Source: Berryella intestinalis (GTDB lineage: Bacteria > Actinomycetota > Coriobacteriia > Coriobacteriales > Eggerthellaceae). From it: a DNA stretch of 64,000 nt. Within the stretch, counting starts at the first letter, position 1; each line of letters begins with the position of its first letter. A model generated the notes under the pieces. That model was not told where the DNA came from and did not search any database. It saw only the letters and a list, made by a program, of their open reading frames with translations. The stretch spans positions 434,001 through 498,000 of the forward strand of contig NZ_CP009302.1 in assembly GCF_000814825.1 (NCBI RefSeq), read 5' to 3'. Below, one piece after another: positions 24,723 to 32,770 of this stretch. The position numbers and the translations under genes were made by a program.

Positions 24723-26030
24723 CTATGCCTCTGTTGCGGGGTCGCCCGCATCGAGTGCGCGTATATCGCGGAAAGCATAGCCTATAAGGCCGATTAACAG
24801 GAACAGGGCGCCGGATGCCACGAAGAAGGAGGTGACGCCGATGTGCTCGGCCAGCACGCCTCCCAAAGCGACGCCCGCGGGCATGGCGATGCCGATGGCC
24901 GCGTAGAGGAACCCCAGGGCGCGCCCCGTTTTCGCTTCGGGCACGTTTTTCTGGACGAGCGTCATGACGGGGCCGTTGAACCATGCCATGAACACCGAGG
25001 CGAGGCCCATGAGCGCCACATAGACCCAGAAGGCGTCGGAGGGAAGCAGGCCCGCCGCAATGGTGGGCGCCGCGACCAGCACAGACGACGCGCACAGCAA
25101 AAGGGCGAGGCGCCGCCCTCCGCCCCAGGCCATGATGATGCCGGCCCCTACGAGCATGCAGATTCCCGATACCGCCTCGGCGATGGAGACCATGGTCCCG
25201 TTTGCCCCGAAGTACTGTGTGCTCATCAGCGGATACACTGCAGATATCGACGAGAACGCCATGAGGCCGACGGTCAGGCCGCCCAGCAGCATGACCAGTC
25301 CGCGCGTGGCTGCCAGGACCCGCCATCCTTCGACCATCTGCCCGAGGGCCGAGGATCCGTCTTCGGCCCTCACGGTGGGGATCTTCACCAGCAGCATGGC
25401 CGCGACGGCCACGACGGCGCCCGCGAACTCCAGCACCAGTGCGAACGACAGCCCGAACGCGGCGTACAGCCCGATGCCGATAGCCGGCGAGCACACGTTC
25501 GCGAGGCTGGCGAGAACCTGGTCGAGCGTGTTGATGCGCAGCAGGTGGCGTTCGGGCACGAGCATGGGCATGGCGGCCATCATGGCCGGCCCGTGCACGG
25601 CCGAAAACGCGCTGCGGATCGCTCCGAACAGGCAGATGAGGAGCAGCGACGATTCGCTTGCCGCGATGGCGAGCGCAAGCAGGAGCGAGGCGGTTCCCGC
25701 ACCCAGATCGCCCGCTATGATGAGCGTTTTGCGGTTGAAGCGGTCGGCCAGCACGCCTCCGAGCGGCGACAGCACGCCCTGGGGGAGCATGGCGCACACC
25801 ATGATCAGCGAAAGCGCCAGCGCGCTTTGGGTCGTCTGCGTCACATGCCAGATGATGGCCCATCCGGCCGCGCCGCTCGTGATGATGGAGAATGCCTGCC
25901 CGGTCCAGATGGTTACGATGAGCTGCAGCCAGCGGGAGGAGAGGGGGCGCCCCGAGGCGCTTTTCAGCTCGTCGTGAGAAACCTCGGTGGATCGGAGCTG
26001 TTCTTGAGATGTTGCCAAAGGGGGTTCCAA
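24723..26030 (-). CDS. MFS transporter
   Basis: A 435-residue major facilitator permease with about twelve helices, resembling the MFS_3/enterobactin-exporter-like group (GGVLADRFNRKTLIIAGDLG is the loop 2-3 signature; LGGVLAEHIG recurs in the second half). The start is unclear: no ATG lies before the first helix except upstream inside tRNA-Arg, so a TTG at 26030 or 26018 is likely, without a good ribosome site. It precedes the sialidase gene, so it may import sialylated compounds or export a product; sequence alone does not decide. Confidence 0.85.
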   Translation of the reverse strand: MEPPLATSQEQLRSTEVSHDELKSASGRPLSSRWLQLIVTIWTGQAFSIITSGAAGWAIIWHVTQTTQSALALSLIMVCAMLPQGVLSPLGGVLADRFNRKTLIIAGDLGAGTASLLLALAIAASESSLLLICLFGAIRSAFSAVHGPAMMAAMPMLVPERHLLRINTLDQVLASLANVCSPAIGIGLYAAFGLSFALVLEFAGAVVAVAAMLLVKIPTVRAEDGSSALGQMVEGWRVLAATRGLVMLLGGLTVGLMAFSSISAVYPLMSTQYFGANGTMVSIAEAVSGICMLVGAGIIMAWGGGRRLALLLCASSVLVAAPTIAAGLLPSDAFWVYVALMGLASVFMAWFNGPVMTLVQKNVPEAKTGRALGFLYAAIGIAMPAGVALGGVLAEHIGVTSFFVASGALFLLIGLIGYAFRDIRALDAGDPATEA

Positions 26031-26056
26031 TATATATGAGGCGACGAAAGGGAGAA

Positions 26057-26132
26057 TGGTGCCCTCGGCAGGATTCGAACCTGTGGCTTTCTGCTCCGGA
26101 GGCAGACGCTCTATCCCCTGAGCTACGAGGGC
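26057..26132 (-). tRNA. tRNA-Arg (anticodon CCG)
   Basis: Read on the minus strand: acceptor GCCCTCG/CGAGGGC, D-arm with AGGGGATAGAGC, anticodon loop CTCCGGA with CCG, T-arm GGTTCGAATCC, discriminator A and an encoded CCA (26057-26059). Confidence 0.97.
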
Positions 26133-26143
26133 ACGCGAAAGCA

Positions 26144-26149
26144 AGTATA
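26144..26149 (-). promoter_or_regulatory. -10 element of tRNA-Arg
   Basis: TATACT on the minus strand, 12 bases upstream of the mature 5' end. A TTGCAA lies further upstream but at a non-ideal 22-base spacing. Confidence 0.45.
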
Positions 26150-26199
26150 CTACGCTACTACGGACAGATTATTGCAAAGTTGAAGGAATTAGGGCTTTT

Positions 26200-27519
26200 A
26201 TGCAACAGACGGTTACGTTCGAACGCATGTCATACGGAATAGACGCGGTGGGTCGCCTCGACGATGGCAAGGCGGTGTTCTGCCCGCTGGTTGCGCCGGG
26301 CGACACGGCCGTGGTCGAGGTGGTCGAGGACAAGGGCTCGTTCGCGCGTGCGAAGCTGGTCCAGGTGGTGGAGCCGTCCTCCTGCCGCGTCGAGCCCGCC
26401 AGCCCGTACGACCAGATCTCGGGGGCAGCGCCCTGGCAGCATCTTTCGTACAAGGCCCAGCTGAAGGCCAAGCGCGACAACGTGGTGTCCCAGCTGGTGC
26501 GCACCGCCCGCATCGATGCCGAACGGGCCGAGCAGCTGGTGGAGCCCACCATGCGCAGCAAGCGCGAATGGGCGTACCGCAACAAGATCGAGATGAGCGC
26601 CCGCATCGACGAGCGGGGCGCCTTCAACCTGGGCTATATGCGGGAGGGCACCGACGAGCTGCTTCCCGTCGAGCAGACCATGCTCGCGCACACGAAGATT
26701 CAAAAGGTCCCCAAGGCGCTGCGCGGCGCCATGCGCTTCGTGCTGGGCAACCAGGATCTGGGGATCTACCGCGTCGGCGTGCGCCACAGCATGGCCACCG
26801 GAGAGCTGGAGGTGGCGGCGTGGACGCGCCCCGGCCCGTTTCCGCGCGCCCTGTTCGCCAAGACCGTGGGCGACGCGTGCAAGGCCACCAGCATCGTGCG
26901 CGTGATGGCCGACGAGGGGGCCGCCCGCCGCATCAAAGGGGTGGAAACGCTTTCCGGGCGCGGTTTCTGGCGCGAGCGGGTGGGCGACTTCTACTTCTCG
27001 ACGCAGGCCCCGTCGTTTTTCCAGGTGAACACCGCGCAGGCGGGCCGCCTGGTCGAGCAGGTGATGGAGGGGCTCGGAGGCGTCGAGGGCAAATACATCG
27101 CCGATCTCTATGCGGGGGGCGGCACGTTCTCGATCCCGTTGGCCGCGGCCGGAGCCGACGTGGTGGCGGTCGAATCGGCGGGGTCGTCGGTGCGCGATTT
27201 GCGGTTCAACGCAGATCTGAACGGCGTCGAAGTCGACGTCTTGGGCGGGGACGCCGCCCGCGAGCTCGCGGGTCTGGGCGACCTGGACGCCCTGGTGGTC
27301 GACCCCCCGCGTTCGGGCCTGGCCGCCAGCGTTCCGTCCGACATCGCGGCCGCGCGTCCCCAGAAGGTCGCGTACGTGAGCTGCGATCCCGCTACCTGGG
27401 CGCGCGATATCGCCCGGTTCTCCCAGGTGGGATATCGGTTGGAGCGCGTGCAGCCGGTCGATATGTTCCCCCAGACCTTCCACGTCGAAGTGGTGTCCAT
27501 CCTCGCGCGGACGTCCTAG
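26200..27519 (+). CDS. 23S rRNA (uracil-C5) methyltransferase-like protein, RlmD/RlmCD type
   Basis: A 439-residue SAM-dependent RNA m5U methyltransferase. The N-terminal TRAM domain covers about residues 1-60. The central part lacks an obvious four-Cys Fe-S set, as in the cluster-free RlmCD/YefA group. The catalytic domain has the SAM site (YIADLYAGGGTFSIPLA), DPPRSG, and the catalytic Cys in YVSCDPATWARD. The ATG at 26200 has only weak ribosome-site matches upstream. The target uridine (747 or 1939) cannot be told from sequence. It is divergent from tRNA-Arg. Confidence 0.88.
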   Translation: MQQTVTFERMSYGIDAVGRLDDGKAVFCPLVAPGDTAVVEVVEDKGSFARAKLVQVVEPSSCRVEPASPYDQISGAAPWQHLSYKAQLKAKRDNVVSQLVRTARIDAERAEQLVEPTMRSKREWAYRNKIEMSARIDERGAFNLGYMREGTDELLPVEQTMLAHTKIQKVPKALRGAMRFVLGNQDLGIYRVGVRHSMATGELEVAAWTRPGPFPRALFAKTVGDACKATSIVRVMADEGAARRIKGVETLSGRGFWRERVGDFYFSTQAPSFFQVNTAQAGRLVEQVMEGLGGVEGKYIADLYAGGGTFSIPLAAAGADVVAVESAGSSVRDLRFNADLNGVEVDVLGGDAARELAGLGDLDALVVDPPRSGLAASVPSDIAAARPQKVAYVSCDPATWARDIARFSQVGYRLERVQPVDMFPQTFHVEVVSILARTS

Positions 27520-27589
27520 GCGCAGCCGCGTTTGCCCTGCTTCGCGCGGAGTTGTTGTAGGGTTTTCCATTTCGTCGCCCACTTGCTGG

Positions 27590-27595
27590 TACAAT
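27590..27595 (+). promoter_or_regulatory. Extended -10 promoter of the cyclophilin operon
   Basis: TGGTACAAT at 27587-27595 gives an extended -10 (TGn TACAAT) 66 bases before the ATG at 27662. The -35 is poor, as is usual for extended -10 promoters. Confidence 0.5.
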
Positions 27596-27661
27596 CGAAA
27601 AACCTACGGATAGGGGGCTCGCGCGCGGGCCCCCCGCATGAAACGAGAAGGAGGGTGCCGC

Positions 27662-28195
27662 ATGGCCCTTTACACTCCCGAGTACCAGCCGACGGGCGAG
27701 GAGATCGCCGTCGTCGCCACTTCGCAGGGAACCATCCGCGTGCAGCTGGCGGGCAAGGACGCCCCCATCCACGTCGGCAACTTCGTCGAGCTTGCGCAGA
27801 AGGGCTTCTACGACGATCTGAAGTTCCATCGCTACGTTCCCGGCTTCGTCATCCAGGGCGGCGATCCCAAGACCCGCGAGCATTCGGGCGAGGACGTGGC
27901 GCGTCTTGCCGGCAACCCGTTCGCCGGCCTGGGCACGGGCGGTCCCGGCTACTGCATCAAGGGCGAGTTCTCCACGAACCCTAACAACTCCCATGAAGAC
28001 GGCGCCCTGGCCATGGCGCGCTCGCAGGATCCCGACTCCGCCGGCTCGCAGTTCTATTTCTGCCTGGGCGCCCAGCACATGCTGGATTCGGGCTACACTG
28101 TGTTCGGTCAGACCATCGAGGGCAAAGACGTCATCGGCAAGCTCCGCGCTGGCGACGTGATCGAGAGCATCACCATTGAAAACGCAGCCGAATAG
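27662..28195 (+). CDS. Peptidyl-prolyl cis-trans isomerase, cyclophilin type
   Basis: A 177-residue cyclophilin that accelerates proline isomerisation during protein folding. The catalytic region FHRYVPGFVIQGGDP carries the active Arg; GALAMARSQDPDSAGSQFYF and the C-terminal GYTVFGQTIEGKDVI are typical. No signal peptide, so cytoplasmic. AAGGAGG precedes the ATG at 27662; an in-frame start eight codons earlier overlaps that site and is rejected. It begins a likely operon with the TPR protein and ndk. Confidence 0.95.
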   Translation: MALYTPEYQPTGEEIAVVATSQGTIRVQLAGKDAPIHVGNFVELAQKGFYDDLKFHRYVPGFVIQGGDPKTREHSGEDVARLAGNPFAGLGTGGPGYCIKGEFSTNPNNSHEDGALAMARSQDPDSAGSQFYFCLGAQHMLDSGYTVFGQTIEGKDVIGKLRAGDVIESITIENAAE

Positions 28196-28234
28196 CCGCG
28201 ACGCGGGCTTGGTTCGGTAAACAGAAGGGTTCAT

Positions 28235-29590
28235 ATGAACAAGGATCTATTCCATCAGGCCAATGCGATGGTCGCGGCGAAGGATTACGAGACCGCGCTG
28301 CGGCTGTACAGCGCCTGCATGTCCGACGAAGAGGGTCTCGAGCCGGGCGAGCAGGGGCTGCTGTACCACCGCATGGGCAACTGCTACACGAAGATGAAGC
28401 GCTACGCCGAGGCCATCGAAACCTACGGCAAGGCGACGGCCGATTCGGGCTACGACGCGTGCGGAGCGGTGAACTACAACGTGGGCATGGCCTACGCGGC
28501 GCTCCACGATTACGCCGAAGCCGTCAAGCACTTCGAGATCGCCGTGTCCGATCGCAGCTACCCGACGCCCTACAAGGCCCATTCGGCTTTGGGCAACGTG
28601 CTGCTGAAGCAGGGCAAGTCCGCTGAGGCGGGCGTGGCCTTCCGCGAGGCGGCCCTCGACGACTCGAACCCCGATCCCACCAAGGCCCTTCTCAACCTGG
28701 GCGTTTGCTTCATGGCGCTCGACCGGCCGGCCGATGCGGTCGCTTCCTACGAAAGCGCCCTGCAGTTCGACATGAAGCAGAGCGTGCGCAACAAGCTCTA
28801 CGCCAGCCTGGGCCAGGCCTATACCGCGTGCGGCCAGATGCAGAAGGCGGTCGACGCCTTCGAGCAGTCCATCGCCGATCGCACCTACTTCCTCACGTCG
28901 TCGGCGACGGTCGACTACCAGCGCGCGGTCGCCGCGGTCTCCCAGGGAACCGCCGATGTGACCCAGGCGCTTCCCGTGCTCGCGGGCAACGACATGTCGG
29001 GCCTCGACGTCCCCGCGAACCCCACCAGCTCCCTGGTCGAGCGCGAGGCGTACGAACCCGCGCAGTCCGAGGACGATCCGTACTACTACGCCGACAACTA
29101 CGGCGACGAGACGTACGAGAACGGCGAGGACCGGTTCTTCAACGCCACCGACGAAGAGCTCGAGCGCTGGTCCAAGGGCGTGGTGAAGCAGGAGCGCAGG
29201 GGCCGCGGAGCCGGCCTGAAGGCGCTCATCGTCGTCATCCTGCTGCTTTTGGCCGCCCTTGCCGCCGGCATCTTCCTGTACCTGCAAGGGTACGGCTATC
29301 CCACTCAGGAAACCGTGGTCGAGCAGCTGTTCTCGCATCCGACCAGCGCGGTTTCCAGCGCGTTTGACAGCGGCGTTTCCTCCGACGACGCCAAGAGCAT
29401 GGCCGCCCTCATCCCGGAGGGCTCGAAGGCCACCATCGACGGCATCGATCGCAGCGCCGCCTCTTCGACGGCGTACGTGACCGCCGCCACGCCCGAGGGC
29501 GGTTCGGTCCAGTACAAAGTCGAGCTGGTTCGCGATAAGATCAGTTGGAAAATCTCGAACGTTGAGCTATATTTCGCAAGTCAGAATTAA
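28235..29590 (+). CDS. TPR-repeat protein with one membrane helix
   Basis: A 451-residue protein of unknown function. Residues 1-230 consist of six or so tetratricopeptide repeats (for example YHRMGNCYTKMKRYAEAIET, YNVGMAYAALHDYAEAVKHF). An acidic, Tyr-rich linker follows (about 270-310), then a transmembrane helix at about 326-347 (LIVVILLLLAALAAGIFLYL). The last 100 residues form a small outside domain. By topology the TPR part is cytoplasmic and could gather partners at the membrane. It lies 39 bases after the cyclophilin gene and 42 before ndk. Confidence 0.85.
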   Translation: MNKDLFHQANAMVAAKDYETALRLYSACMSDEEGLEPGEQGLLYHRMGNCYTKMKRYAEAIETYGKATADSGYDACGAVNYNVGMAYAALHDYAEAVKHFEIAVSDRSYPTPYKAHSALGNVLLKQGKSAEAGVAFREAALDDSNPDPTKALLNLGVCFMALDRPADAVASYESALQFDMKQSVRNKLYASLGQAYTACGQMQKAVDAFEQSIADRTYFLTSSATVDYQRAVAAVSQGTADVTQALPVLAGNDMSGLDVPANPTSSLVEREAYEPAQSEDDPYYYADNYGDETYENGEDRFFNATDEELERWSKGVVKQERRGRGAGLKALIVVILLLLAALAAGIFLYLQGYGYPTQETVVEQLFSHPTSAVSSAFDSGVSSDDAKSMAALIPEGSKATIDGIDRSAASSTAYVTAATPEGGSVQYKVELVRDKISWKISNVELYFASQN

Positions 29591-29632
29591 CAGCGAGATG
29601 ACGGCAGGGGCCGTCTGAACGAAAGGAAGCAC

Positions 29633-30037
29633 ATGGCAGTCCAGAAGACCTACACCATGATCAAGCCCGACGGCGTGCGCAACGGCCACATCGGCGAGAT
29701 CGTCAACCGCTTCGAGCGCGCCGGCCTGTCCATCGAGCGCATGGAGATGGGCATGGTTACCGCCGAGCAGGCAGCCGCCAACTATGCCGAGCACGAGGGC
29801 AAGCCCTTCTACGAGGGTCTGGTTTCCTACATCACCTCCGGCCCCGTGGTGAAGATGGTCGTTTCCGGCGAGGGCGCCGTCGCCAAGGTGCGCACCCTCA
29901 TGGGCGCGACCAACCCCGCTGACGCGGCTCCCGGCACCATTCGCGGCGACTTCGGTCTGATCATGGACGAGAACGTCATCCACGGCTCCGATTCCCCCGA
30001 GTCGGCCGAGCGCGAGATCGGGATCTTCTTCGCTTAA
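29633..30037 (+). CDS. ndk: Nucleoside diphosphate kinase
   Basis: A 134-residue enzyme that transfers the gamma-phosphate between nucleoside triphosphates and diphosphates. MAVQKTYTMIKPDGVRNG is the N-terminal strand, GATNPADAAPGTIRGDFG the nucleotide loop, and NVIHGSDSPESAEREI contains the phosphorylated His. Length is normal. AAAGGA precedes the ATG. A terminator follows. Confidence 0.98.
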   Translation: MAVQKTYTMIKPDGVRNGHIGEIVNRFERAGLSIERMEMGMVTAEQAAANYAEHEGKPFYEGLVSYITSGPVVKMVVSGEGAVAKVRTLMGATNPADAAPGTIRGDFGLIMDENVIHGSDSPESAEREIGIFFA

Positions 30038-30061
30038 AGCCGCATCCTGAAACCGTGCGAA

Positions 30062-30093
30062 AGGGGCCGTCCTGGTAGGGCGGCCCCTCGTGT
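30062..30093 (+). terminator. Terminator after ndk
   Basis: AGGGGCCG (30062-30069) pairs with CGGCCCCT (30081-30088), followed by a weak TCGTGTT tail. Confidence 0.7.
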
Positions 30094-30166
30094 TGGGGGG
30101 ACCTTTCCACTCTGTTTCATCTGGTGTTTCGGGTATGGATTTTCATACGGAAACCGACGGCTATGG

Positions 30167-30172
30167 TAGACT
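30167..30172 (+). promoter_or_regulatory. Possible extended -10 of the mreB operon
   Basis: TGGTAGACT at 30164-30172 gives an extended -10, 41 bases before the mreB ATG. No clear -35. Confidence 0.4.
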
Positions 30173-30212
30173 TCGGTATTACTTGCAAACGAGATCCAAG
30201 GGGCTTTACTCA

Positions 30213-31268
30213 ATGTCCTTTTTAGACTTCTTCTCCGGGCTCACCGGTCGCATGGGCGCCGATATGGCCATCGATCTGGGCACCGCCAACACGCTCATCG
30301 CCATTTCGGGAGAGGGCATCGTCATCAACGAGCCCTCGGTCGTCGCCATCGAGCGCCACACCAACCGCGTCTTGGCGGTGGGGCACGAGGCGAAGAACAT
30401 GATCAACCATACGCCCGACGCGTTTTCCGCCGAGCATCCCCTCAAAGACGGCGTTATCGCCGACTACGACATCACCGAGGCTATGATCTCGGCTTTCATC
30501 AACAAGGCCGCGCCGCGCAAGTATCCCTGGCAGGCGAAGCCCCGCATCGTCGTGTGCATCCCCTGCGGCGCCACCTCCGTCGAGAAGCGCGCGGTGTTCG
30601 AGTCCACCATCCAGGCCGGCGCGCGCCAGGCTTTCCTCATCGAGGAGCCCATGGCGGCCGCCATGGGCGCCGATCTGCCGGTCACCGAGCCCACCGGTTC
30701 GATGGTCGTCGACATCGGCGGCGGCACCACCGAGGTGGCCGTCATCTCGCTCGGCGGCATTGTGACGTCCTCGTCGCTGCGCCTGGCGGGCAACCGCATG
30801 GACGAGGCGATCTCCATGCATCTGCGCGACCTTCTGGGCATCAAGATCGGCGAGCGCACCGCCGAGGTCATCAAGATCAAGATCGGGTCCATCCTCCCGT
30901 TCGAGGACGGCCACGAGCGCGACATGATCATCTCCGGTCAGGACGTCCTTACCGAGCAGCCCAAAGAGGTCACCATCCAGTCCGAGGACGTGCGTGCCGC
31001 GCTGGTGCAGCCGTGCGAGGAGATGGTCCTCAACATCAAGGAGACGTTCAAGAAGACCAACCCCGACCTGGCCAGCGACATCATCCAGAACGGCATCCTG
31101 CTCACCGGCGGCGGCGGTCTTCTGGCGGGTCTGGACCGCTACCTTACCGACAAGCTCGAGATTCCCGTCTGGACCAGCGAAACCGCGTTGACCAACGTGG
31201 TGACGGGATGCATGAAGGTCCTCGATACGCCTACCGCGCTTCGCCAGACCCTCATGCGCACGCGATAG
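30213..31268 (+). CDS. mreB: Rod shape-determining protein MreB
   Basis: A 351-residue bacterial actin that positions lateral wall synthesis. ATPase motifs are present: phosphate 1 AIDLGTANTLI, phosphate 2 VVDIGGGTTEVAVIS and the adenosine motif LTGGGGLLAGLD. The ATG at 30213 has AAGGGG upstream; the frame stays open upstream but without a proper start. MreC follows after 16 bases, then MreD, PBP2 and RodA, giving a complete elongasome set. The full set suggests a rod or coccobacillus. Confidence 0.98.
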   Translation: MSFLDFFSGLTGRMGADMAIDLGTANTLIAISGEGIVINEPSVVAIERHTNRVLAVGHEAKNMINHTPDAFSAEHPLKDGVIADYDITEAMISAFINKAAPRKYPWQAKPRIVVCIPCGATSVEKRAVFESTIQAGARQAFLIEEPMAAAMGADLPVTEPTGSMVVDIGGGTTEVAVISLGGIVTSSSLRLAGNRMDEAISMHLRDLLGIKIGERTAEVIKIKIGSILPFEDGHERDMIISGQDVLTEQPKEVTIQSEDVRAALVQPCEEMVLNIKETFKKTNPDLASDIIQNGILLTGGGGLLAGLDRYLTDKLEIPVWTSETALTNVVTGCMKVLDTPTALRQTLMRTR

Positions 31269-31284
31269 CCTGCGCAGGATCGGT

Positions 31285-32196
31285 ATGTCGCTGAACTTCC
31301 AACAGAGCGCATCGCCTTTCATCAGGCGCATCCTTGCGATCATCCTGCTCGTCGTCTCGCTCGTGCTGGCGATCGTCTATTTGCGCGAGGGCGACGAGGG
31401 CGCTTTGCACGCGCTGCAGGCGGGCGTTCGGGGCGGAGCCGCTCCCGTGTCGCAGGTGGGTGCGGGCATCGACGGCGCCGCCGACGCCGCATCGACCGCG
31501 CTTTCGGACGCGACGGCGTCCGAGGGGACGCTCAGCCAGCTGCGGGCCCAAAACGCCGAGCTGCGCCAGCTGGTTTCCGATGCTGAGGAGTCGCGCCAGG
31601 AGGCTCAGCGCCTCGAGGGGCTGCTGAACATGAAGGAGTCCACGGGCCTCGAGGGCCTGGGCGCCAAGGTCATCGGACGCAGCTCCGATGCGTGGAACCA
31701 GTCGCTCGTCATCAACGTCGGCGCGGAAGACGGGGTGTCCACCGGCATGGCGGTCATGGGCGCTTCGGGCGTCATCGGCCAGGTTTCCAGCGTCAGCCAG
31801 GGCACGGCTTCGGTCCGCCTGCTGACGGACGCGAATTCGGGCGCCGCCGTCATGATCCAGTCCAGCCGTGCGCACGGCATCGTCCGCGGGTCGCTGGACG
31901 GGCTGCTTCGCTTGGAGGATATCGACGAGGGGAGCCTGCCGTCGGTGGGCGATGTGGTCATCACGTCGGGCTTGGGCGGAAGCTATGTGAGCGGTCTTCT
32001 GGTGGGGTCCGTGGTGAGCGTCGATGCGTCGTCGGCCAACGCGACCGGCACCATCATCGTTTCTCAGAACGCCAAGGTGAGCGCTATGGAAGAGATGTTC
32101 GTCGTGACCGGGCAGGGCAGCGCCGCAACCGACGCGTCCAGCCGCTCGGCCGGCGGGTCCTCCTCGTCTGCGGGCGCCACCCCGTCTGCCTCCTAG
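31285..32196 (+). CDS. mreC: Rod shape-determining protein MreC
   Basis: A 303-residue bitopic membrane protein that links MreB to the wall enzymes. One N-terminal helix (about 18-32), a coiled coil near residues 85-120 (LRAQNAELRQLVSDAEESRQ) and the beta-rich periplasmic-side domain (VIGRSSDAWNQSLVINVG, GVSTGMAVMGASGVIGQV, VVITSGLGGSYVSGLLVG). The Ser-rich tail (SSRSAGGSSSSAGA) is an actinobacterial-style extension. Confidence 0.96.
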   Translation: MSLNFQQSASPFIRRILAIILLVVSLVLAIVYLREGDEGALHALQAGVRGGAAPVSQVGAGIDGAADAASTALSDATASEGTLSQLRAQNAELRQLVSDAEESRQEAQRLEGLLNMKESTGLEGLGAKVIGRSSDAWNQSLVINVGAEDGVSTGMAVMGASGVIGQVSSVSQGTASVRLLTDANSGAAVMIQSSRAHGIVRGSLDGLLRLEDIDEGSLPSVGDVVITSGLGGSYVSGLLVGSVVSVDASSANATGTIIVSQNAKVSAMEEMFVVTGQGSAATDASSRSAGGSSSSAGATPSAS

Positions 32197-32235
32197 GTCG
32201 ATGCGCGCTTTGCGCGAGAAGGGTTTCGATACTGC

Positions 32236-32763
32236 ATGAACGTCTCCAACGGCAACATGCTCGGCTTCGCGGGCGCGCTTGCGGCCCTGCTGCTTCAGCT
32301 GCTGGCGGCCCCCGCGCTGTCCATCGGCGGCGCCGTTCCGAATTTCGCCATCGTGTTCGTCATGGCCTACGCGCTGGTGCGCCCGCACCGCCTCGGCCCG
32401 GTCATGCCGTTCGCGTTGGGGCTCGCGTTCGATCTCGCGTCGGGAGCGCCGGTGGGGTCCATGGCCTTCTCCCTGCTGCTTATCTCGATCGTCGTCGCCC
32501 GCCTGTTCGAGGCCCTGGACAACGACGCGATCCTCGTCCCGCTGGTTCTGCTGGGAGGCGGCGTGCTTGCCATCGAGCTTATCCATGCGCTGTTCATGCT
32601 GGCCGGAGGGGTGAGCGCCTCTTTGGGCGATGCGCTGGTCCACGTGGTGGTACCCTGCGCCGTGTACGAGTTTTTCCTGGGAGCGGCGACGTATCTGGTC
32701 ATGCATCGGTTCGCTCCGCGCCAGACGGCGGCTGTCCCCACCAACGTCTCGAATGTGAGGTAG
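32236..32763 (+). CDS. mreD: Rod shape-determining protein MreD
   Basis: A 175-residue polytopic membrane protein with five or so helices, between mreC and the PBP2 gene. The signature FALGLAFDLASGAPVGSMAF is MreD-like. Assignment rests on size, topology and position. Confidence 0.9.
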   Translation: MNVSNGNMLGFAGALAALLLQLLAAPALSIGGAVPNFAIVFVMAYALVRPHRLGPVMPFALGLAFDLASGAPVGSMAFSLLLISIVVARLFEALDNDAILVPLVLLGGGVLAIELIHALFMLAGGVSASLGDALVHVVVPCAVYEFFLGAATYLVMHRFAPRQTAAVPTNVSNVR

Positions 32764-32770
32764 CCCCTGA

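Noticed and set aside
26031-26144. N-terminal extension of the MFS transporter starting at an ATG at 26144
   Set aside because: The extension would be translated from the tRNA-Arg gene itself.
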